Part shown: positions 54,929 through 64,000 of the stretch, piece by piece
Position numbering within the stretch: the stretch's first letter is position 1
Layout of the letters: the number at the start of each line of letters is the position of its first letter
NCBI GenBank assembly: GCA_028023455.1
Contig: JAQFVV010007269.1
Coordinates: forward strand, 1-64,000
Reading direction: 5' to 3'
Length of the DNA: 64,000 nucleotides
DNA from: Epiperipatus broadwayi
Taxonomy: Eukaryota; Onychophora; Udeonychophora; Euonychophora; Peripatidae
The notes under the pieces: generated by a model
Seen by the model: only the letters and a program-made list of their open reading frames with translations
The model's database searches: none
Told to the model about the DNA's origin: nothing
Program-made: the position numbers and the translations under genes

Positions 54929-55037
54929 TTGATTCATATTTAACGATAACATAAGATTTGTGGCTATGCCAATAATATATATGTGTGATTTAATGAACTA
55001 GTGCTATTGGAATACATTAGTAGAATACTATTACACC
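54427..55037. mobile_element. LTR-like copy A', possibly on the minus strand
   Basis: TGTGCCGGTCGG at the left and ATACTATTACA at the right give TG...CA ends. Read on the minus strand, it is preceded by CTCTGGGGG, a good polypurine tract. That favours a 3' LTR of a minus-strand element. Homologous to fragment A. Confidence 0.55.
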
Positions 55038-55674
55038 CCCAGAGATGAAAAGAGCATTTACTTAATTTAAAAAGATAATAATTTTACAAGCAGGTGTTAC
55101 ATTTGGTTACATTTAATATTATTATTAATTGGAGTGATAGATAATTAAGGCACGGGATGGGTAATGAATAATTATATAAATGATACTAAATCTATCGCAT
55201 TAATATGTATATAAAACTAATGGAAATATGTCTGTTTAAAGAAATCATCTCATTATGGCTTATGACTATTTCTGGGCGACTAATAAGACACAGAAAGGTG
55301 GTGCATGCATGGCGGCTGATTGGGTTGGTCCAATTATGGTTCCTGGAATGTGCTTCATGAATTTTCAATAACGAAAGAGATCGATTTCCTCTGAAAATGT
55401 AGGCAGAGTCGGTTTGACGAATGAAGGAGTCTAAGATTCCCTGGAATGAAGTACAGGTGAATCATGGATGATGAAGGGTGGTCGGCAATGACTTTATTGG
55501 GCTGGTTTCCCAGATAGCTCCCCATATAAAGTATGCACATACAACCAGGTATGTCCCCAGGGTGGTTTTACATCCTTGTTTAAGGACACTGAGAATGACA
55601 ATGGGGCTCGACTGCGCAAATACCTCCATGTGAGAAAGAAGCATGAACATATATATAAACAAAATGGCCATTAA
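55038..55674. other. Unassigned DNA of higher GC, perhaps the internal part of a minus-strand retroelement
   Basis: The region 55,270-55,660 is less AT-rich than its neighbours and has two overlapping minus-strand frames of 60-70 codons without recognisable motifs. It lies next to the polypurine-like tract at about 55,036-55,044. No homology claimed. Confidence 0.35.
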
Positions 55675-57061
55675 GCACTGTGACGTTTATTTATATACAT
55701 TACAAATATATTGGCATTTGGTAAAAGCTAAAAAAAGTAAATTTAGATTTTTTTTGATTAGTATAATTTTTGTTAAAAACGTACAATGAAAGTTAAATTA
55801 TTCTTTCGGTATTTTTTTTATGTGATTAGTAATAACAGTAATTGGAGAGAACAAAAGAATTCCAAAAGTAAGAAAAAAAGATAAGCTGAAAGTAGAAATA
55901 CTCAAATTAATTAAAGATGGCCGAAAACTTGAAGAAAAGAAAGACTTTATTACATAAAATTTTTAAAGACTGGATAAGGTTAAAAAGGCATGGTACGAGC
56001 ATGCGCAGAAGTCCTGAAAACTGGATATAAAAAGGAGGGATCCGGTTGAAGGAACGTCTTGTTCGTTTTGTTTCTCTAGTTGGTCTTGGATAACATTTAA
56101 TATATCCAAGATCGCTCTTCACTGAAGGAATTCGGCATGTCACAGTGAACCGGAGCTCCTGAAGACATCGGACCTAATGATGTACACCAGGAAAAGCCTT
56201 CGTGACCGACTGGGGAAATGGACCACAAGAACAAGCAAGAACCAAAAGGCCGAGCTCATTATTACCAAAAAACTATGCATAGTTATCTACTAATGAATTC
56301 ATGAAACTTACCGGTAAGAATAATTATCTTGATTGTGACAAAGTTAACTAGTTAAAACTACTCGTAAAAATATACGTATAAAAGAATCCCGATAGTGACT
56401 TTAATTTTCTATATGAGAGACTCTTATTTAACCAAGAACTTTTTGTTTATTTTAAATGATATTTATATTTTCTGGGTATTTCCCACCTGAATTAAATGTG
56501 TTCTCTCCAAGGTATTAAATAGATATTTAACTTATAAATATTTTTGTTTGTTAGAATAAAAGAGATTATACTTTTATCAACCTTTTTCATTGTGCGTTGT
56601 TAATAGTAGTTATTATTTTTTATTATTAAATTTGTTTTTAGTGAAATAAGATTTAAATGTAAGTTACCTTTGCCAATATGTTCCAATACGCCCAGGGCTA
56701 ATAATCGTAAAAAAATCATTAATTCTCATTACGGTAGAATTACCGTCCCTTGAAAAAAAAAATATTATAAAAGAATATTTTTATTTTTCTTTGTCTTACA
56801 ACTTGCGAGAGGTGCTGGCGACATATTTCAGCGGATTCTTAGGAGTCCTGGCACCCATAGTAAATAAAATTAAAAGTTGATTTTTGTCAATAGCACAAAT
56901 TTGTAACAATTAATAGGCTGGAGTTGATCAGGAAAAATAGCTGTGTTAAGAATAGAAATACAACTTTCTTTTTTTTTTCCTTGATACAGTTTGATCAACT
57001 CACGCTCAAATATAAATTTGGGGCGTATAGTGGTCTAGTAAAACGGAAAACGTTACAGCAC
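55675..57061. mobile_element. Solo LTR with perfect GCAC target duplication
   Basis: The LTR spans 55679-57057 (1379 bp). It begins TGTGACGTTT and ends AAACGTTACA, giving 9 of 10 inverted matches. GCAC flanks both sides (55675-55678 and 57058-57061). A TATA-like TATAAAAAGG is at 56026-56035, which sets it on the + strand. A GC-richer leader-like segment follows. No internal genes, so LTR-LTR recombination has removed the body. Confidence 0.85.
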
Positions 57062-57069
57062 GTAACGCT

Positions 57070-58460
57070 TAATAATATAATATAAATATAACTCTAAAGG
57101 TTACAGATTATCTAATATATTTATTGCCCATAAATTATGAAATATTCGGTGTAATGATATGGCTTCATTAAACAAACATGGATAATAATTATACATAAAT
57201 ATAAAACTAAGATGTTAAGATCCCCCTCCCCCTTACATTATGTTACTTAATATTATTCATTACTTCTTACACATTTAATAAATCTCAATTTTGGTTAATC
57301 AATGCCCTTGTGAAAATATATAAATTATTACAAAATAAGTGGGTGGTGGTAATAGCTAAGATGGGTTTTACATATATAATATAATTTAAGAATAAAGGAG
57401 AGCGCATTATTTAGGAAGGAAAATGTGAAAAAAAAAACAGATTTCAATCTGTTTTTCTACAGAAAACATAAAAATATAATTAGTTTATTTATCTAAAATC
57501 GCGAGCACCTGGGCAAGTTGAATAAGACCTGTTTTGATCAAATTATAAATTATTTACCCAGTAAATGATGGGTGGGGAAATGGAAATGAATTATATGCTT
57601 GCAATTTTAGAATATTATTGGCATTTATTTTAAAATATACATACATAAATGTAAATGAAAATTGTTTGCCGCTTGGAAATAAAAGAAAAGAAAAACATGA
57701 TATAGGAGGCTTAATATAGATTAGTTATATAGAGTTATAGAATACATATTTGAAAACATGTAATATAGATGATTTAAAATATAAATATTACAGTAAAGGC
57801 AGGATTTAGGAATTATAAGTGGTCAAAGTTCTTTTACCTTGATTATTTGGAAGAGCATTTCACTAGGAATCAGTCCATCAGAATTTTTTCACTAGATCTA
57901 GGGTAGCATTATTATTTGAGAGATAGCATTTCGCTTTCACTGGAAAAATACATAAAGTTCATTGGTACGGGATGCAGAGCTTCGTTCATGGGAACAGCAT
58001 ATTAGAATGGAGGGACAAGGCGAAATTTCCTACTCATGACACACTGAGTGAGAATTAAAACTGGTGTGGAATATGTATAGCAACTTAGTTATTTAATGGT
58101 CTCCTCCCTGTGGATTCAAATCCAGCAGTATGTATACTTTTATTTTGAAGCTGTAACTTAGCAACTACTGCTGGACCTGAGGTGGTTTAAGCACTTAGGT
58201 TTCATTTGGAATAGTTTGACTGGATACTCTTATCTAGTAAGATGTTTGAAACAATGCAAGTTTGTTATCAGTTTCTTGAACGATTGTTTTAAAATATATT
58301 TTATGATTTTAAAAGAAGCTAGCATGGACAATTTCCACTAATGGGTTTATTTTATTATTACCAATTTGTAATCTTTTACTTTAATCTAAGGGGTCTTCTG
58401 GGTAATTGTTTTTTGATAGACTTTTTAACAAGATTGCATCATTTCTGGCTACAAAATTAT
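57070..58460. repeat. Diverged tandem duplication, copy 1
   Basis: Segments such as AAAGTTCTTTTACCTT, CTAGATCTAG, ATTCAAATCCAGCAGTAT, AGCACTTAGGTTTCATTT and ATTTCCACTAATGG recur in the same order in copy 2. No coding sequence or terminal repeats recognised. Confidence 0.75.
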
Positions 58461-58781
58461 ATATGAAAAAATAATAAGTTTCATATATAATACCTTATAT
58501 ATAATATAACTTTATTAATATAGTCACAATCTTTTACACTGAAATATACATATATATTTATTATTTACACCCGCATACACATGATAATATTATTATTAAA
58601 TAAAATATTTTTAAATTAAAATACATACGTTTACATTATTTATGTTATAATACTGAGCAAAGAAATATATATATTATTAGCTATGTATATATGTGCATAA
58701 AGATGGGTTTGAATACAGTTAGATGGTAGGAGATTGGATGTGAGCTGTGAAGCAGGATCTGAGCATCAGATCATCTGCTTC

Positions 58782-58783
<2 letters not shown>

Positions 58784-58874
<91 letters not shown>
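58784..58874. repeat. (TA)n microsatellite between the duplicated copies
   Basis: About 90 bp of uninterrupted TA. Confidence 0.97.
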
Positions 58875-58877
<3 letters not shown>

Positions 58878-58889
58878 GAATGTCCAATG

Positions 58890-60330
58890 TAATAGTATGA
58901 TTTAAATACTAAACAGATATGGATTATTTAAACTTATTACTAAAATATATAATCCTTGGAATAGAGATTTCCTTCTCCCCTTACTTTAATTTATCTATAA
59001 ACTTCCCACAATGTTAAATAAATATGAGGATTCAGTTATAAGTGCTTTTATATTATACTAAATTAAAATTTAAACATATACAAATGGGGTGGTGTTTATT
59101 AATTTCATGATAAACAGATTTAATTTCATAAAGTTTTTAAGGTTAGTGCTTATTATTTAAATGAAAAAAAAATTTCTTAGAAAAACAGATGTTCTACTCT
59201 ATTTTTTTACAATGACATTGTAAGATAATTCATTTCCTCCAAATTCGCAAGCATTCACCAAAGAAAAATAACAAGACTTGTTTAATTAAAATTAATGTAG
59301 TCACTCCATAAAGTAGAGAGGGAGAAAAATAAAAATAAAAATGACATACTGGCGAATGTGAGGGATTATTGGCATATTTAAATATAAACATATAAAACAA
59401 TAATAGAAGTTATATAATGTATTGCCACATGAAAGTGAAAAAAAACATTAGACTTATTTAATAGAGGCTCAATGATAAAAAAATATTAAAGAAATTTATA
59501 TAGAGTTAAATACATGCTCATATTAGGTAAGTAAATTACAAATCATTTTAACAAAATATTATATTTTTGGTCAAAGGATCAGCTAATAGAATATTTTAAA
59601 TTATATATAGGGTTATTAGAAATAATTATGGAAGGCTGAATTTAAAATTTAAACATTAGGTCGTGTCTAAAGTTCTTTACCTTTGCAATTTAGGTTAGTA
59701 GCAATCCTTGGTGATTCAGTGTCTGTTGGAATTGGTGAACTAGATCTAGTTAGATTTTGTCGGTCAGGCAAGTAGCATTTTATTACTCAGTCTTTAAGTA
59801 CATTACAGCTCATGGCTGACAAGATCCAGGGCAATGTGTATGGGAGAGAGCATTTTGATTGGAGATAAAGGTGAAAATTTACCCTACTTATGATACATTG
59901 AATTATTATCATGATAAGTGTGGATTAGATTTGCCATTGCTGTTTTATAATTACGAGTCTCCTCATGGGATTCAAATCTAGCAGTATTTATAATATTTCT
60001 CAGTTTATCTTGGAAAGCACTTAGGTGCTAATCCTAAGGCACTTTATGCACTTAGTGAAGGTGGAATTTGCTAACCGGATGCATCTTTTGTTTAAGTAAG
60101 TTTTAAAGACAATGCAATCCTGTTAAAATTTCTCAAACTGATTGCATTAAAATATGATCTATGATTTTAAAACAAATTCAAAGTGGATAAAATTTCCACT
60201 AATGGATTCTTACATTGTTCTATAAAATTATCATATGTTTTAGATGGACTAATTGGGTTTCCAGTAAATTGTCTTAATTACTTTCAAGAATATTCTTACA
60301 AGAATGGCATCACCTTTCTCTGACCACCAT
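58890..60330. repeat. Diverged tandem duplication, copy 2
   Basis: Matches copy 1 at an offset of about 1.8-1.85 kb. Many substitutions and indels show the duplication is old. Confidence 0.75.
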
Positions 60331-63104
60331 GATTAAAATAAATAATAAATTAAGTATAATTTTTAAAATATACACTAATATAATACACTTTAATTTGATA
60401 TATGTTTTAAAAGTAATCTCCCCTCACCTATAATATGTACTGTAACAGTATACATATGCCGTTACTTTATTTTAAAATTAAAATAAAAAGATTGTAAATA
60501 AAAATTGATTTATTAACCATTTGACTGCCTGACTTGTAAAAAAATGAGAAGATTTGACGTCACTCTAAATTGGCTAATATTTATCCCACGTATACATATT
60601 ATACGTCATTGGAAAGAAAATCAAAAGTTCTGTAAGATGGTGCCCTCTTCAGAATTATTTTACAAGTAAAAAAATCAATAAATATGACCATATATGTCAA
60701 ACAAAACCAAAGCACTGCCTTCTCACTACCTTTTCTTGAATCTTATTGGCTGTTGAACTTCTGTCAAAAAGAAAAATGGCTGCCAAAAAGTAAAAAGTTA
60801 CGTTTGTTTTGTGTTTTATTTTAAAATGATAAACGAATGTTTACAACATTTTAAACAATATTTGATTTGAATTACAAATTATTATTGATAAAATAATACT
60901 AAAAATCAAATTATTTTAGAAAAATAGTTAAGATGTTACCAAGAATTATTTATTTATTGCTACATATTTTTCGTAACGTAAAAGTGAAAAAAAAAAGATT
61001 GTGTCAGAAATATTTTTGGTTGGTCAAATAGCGGTTACTTTTCATTTCACCGCAATTGAATATTTTTTAAATTATAAATCAAATTTTATTTTTAAAAAGA
61101 CTTTCATTTACTTTCATAATCTGACAAATTATTAATATACTTTTTACAAACGAAACTAACGTAATTATATTATTAAAAGTGAATCTATTTTAACAATTGA
61201 TTTTGTTAAAGTTGTGAGTTGGCCAATTAAAAGTTTTGATTTTTAACTCATTCAACCAATTATATAATCATCGTTGAAAGGGTTAAAGAGAAAAAAAACT
61301 TAACTTAAAAACTGAAAATTAAAAGTTATATTTAACATATATATTGTCACACAGATGGCAAACTTTAAAAGTATTTTAAGAAAAAAGTATTTGAAAGTAT
61401 TTTTTTTTGTAAAACAGTAAAACTATAAAGATAGATATTTTGAAAATAGAAATCATGTTGATTTCTATAATCTTAGAAAATGGAAATGATTGTTTTATTA
61501 ATTAAATGATTGTTCTAAAGGATAGTAGCCCTTGGGGTACTCAAATAATTAAATGGTCAGATAAGAGAAAAAATTAAATGACCAATGCAAGCACAAAACC
61601 ACAGCATGGACCGTAAATGGAACATGAAAGCCAGTAACATTATATTCAGGCAATCTGGAAAAATGCTGTTAAGAGGCTAATAAAAATATAAAATCTTAAA
61701 TATTTGAATTTAGTGGATTATTATTGTTGTTGTCTTAGATGCTGACTATTAAGCTATATATAAACTGTAGCTGTATTACAGACTTCACAATGTAAAAGTC
61801 TGCAATAGATTTAATTTCTTGATAACCAGCTGAATCCTCCCTATGATAGTTATGAACCAAAAAGAATGGAAAGTAGTGGCTTTGTTTTTAAAAAAGGACA
61901 AACAATCTACATACATGATCATAGAGATGGACCTCTAAATCTGCAGAATCCAGAAAGTATAAACTCTTTTTGCTTATGTAATAGGAACTTTTACTAAATT
62001 TGTAATGAGTAACTGAAAATAAGAATTCTCATCCAACCTAAAGAATTCAAAATCAATTATTAATATTTTTTCTGCATATGTTTAATTAATCATTTTCATT
62101 TTTTTGTTATGTGTTAATTAAAATGTATTAAATTAAGGTTGGGTGTAAATGGCTACATAGATTCGTTAATATTTGTTATTTTTTTGATTTTCATATATAT
62201 ATATATATCGGTAAATAGGATGTCTCATGCTGAGTGTCCAAATGTATTTATTCATATATATTTTTTAAGTTATTGTTGTCAATGTGGCACCTTATGATGA
62301 GCACCATTGGGTTTTTGTAAATTTCCCTCTGTAATTCCACCAATAACTTTATATTTTAATCTTTTAAATTTATTTTGAAGGGGTGTAATTTCAGGCTCTT
62401 TGTTTTGTAGTTGGGTTGATGCTGGTGGAGGGATATATAGATGTTTATATCAATGTAATGTGAAGAATGTTAGCATACAGGGCAAAGTCCAACTGAATGC
62501 ACAACCCAAAAGTATAGTCATTGCATTGCAATGTATGCAAATGCATTTCCTGCAACATTGACTTTTTTAGCTCAATGGATAGAAACTATGTCAGCAGATA
62601 GACTGCTCTCCCTCATATGTGGCAATTCTTTTTAAATATTATATAAAAGATTTCTTCACCAGACAGATGCACATTCCAGTACTGGATGAGGATCATGTCT
62701 TTCAAATAATATCACACTGCAGATGCGCATTCCTGATAGTATGGTTTTATGCTGGCATCTTCATAGTTCATTGGTATAATCTGTATATCAGGAACCAAAC
62801 ATTGGTTTAGCTATGAACTTTTAGTCTCAGAGCTTAGAAGGGAGGAGGAGAAGTAATTTCAAAACTTGTTTTTGGAAGTCTTGTTTTTTTCGATTTTTCA
62901 CTAACATTTTTCTCCTTAATCATTTTACTTTACATGTTAGGTTATAAGAGCATGTGCACGCAAAGAGTGTATATTTTTTTTATGAAAGATTTTTCTTGTG
63001 GATAGAAAATTTTAGCAAATTTGTTATCCAATTTGATATACATTATACCATTAATGGGAAAAAGGAAAAAACTTAAAAGTAATCTTATGATTTCAAAATA
63101 GTGA
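60331..63104. other. AT-rich DNA, no gene recognised
   Basis: No coding homology. A 63-codon frame at 62619-62810 has no family match and no splice context that I can defend. Confidence 0.55.

Positions 63105-64000
<896 letters not shown>

Noticed and set aside
62619-62810. 63-codon + strand frame as a possible exon
   Set aside because: No recognised motif and no convincing splice sites.

Overview
This window is strongly AT-rich invertebrate-type nuclear DNA. There are no bacterial operons, ribosome binding sites or dense ORFs. Long (TA)n, (ATT)n and (CA)n tracts, split exons with GT/AG borders, and Gypsy, Penelope-like and hAT elements all point to a metazoan with a repeat-rich genome. I cannot fix the phylum from sequence alone; planarian, cnidarian, arthropod and mollusc hosts are all possible.

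The only host gene I can support is on the + strand. Two 126-bp exons, 4368-4493 and 23499-23624, join in phase 1 across a 19-kb intron. They encode part of a von Willebrand factor D-type region of the mesh / SUSD2 / mucin-4-like class. The rest of that gene is not recognisable here. Almost everything else is transposon-derived.

Layout: 0.4-0.9 kb holds a 3' fragment of a Penelope-like element (PLE). 4.4-23.6 kb is the giant intron. It contains a decayed hAT element with a perfect 8-bp target duplication (9231-10418), ~400-bp tandem repeats (12-13 kb), a decayed PLE with reverse transcriptase and GIY-YIG parts (15.06-17.65 kb) followed by a hammerhead-like hairpin, and an inverted/tandem array (19.08-20.6 kb). 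23.8-24.24 kb has two back-to-back palindromes. 24.25-30.96 kb is a Gypsy element (call it E1) with pol but no gag or leader. 34.79-35.18 kb is a short hAT MITE. 35.43-40.29 kb is a palindromic MITE split by a 4.5-kb TG...CA insertion. 40.39-41.10 kb is a foldback repeat. 41.54-48.07 kb is a second Gypsy element (E2) with gag but no pol, followed directly by a solo LTR (48.09-50.18 kb). 52.4-55.04 kb is an LTR mosaic, 55.68-57.06 kb a solo LTR with a perfect GCAC duplication, and 57.07-60.33 kb a diverged tandem duplication. The window ends with a ~140-bp (ATT)n tract.

The most notable pattern is that at least four LTR-type insertions, probably five, sit at ATAT sites, several inside (TA)n microsatellites. 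In addition, the two Gypsy elements carry complementary halves of the coding capacity: E1 has protease-RT-RNase H-integrase and E2 has gag. They also share a short motif just upstream of the 3' LTR. All coordinates and similarity judgements were made by eye.
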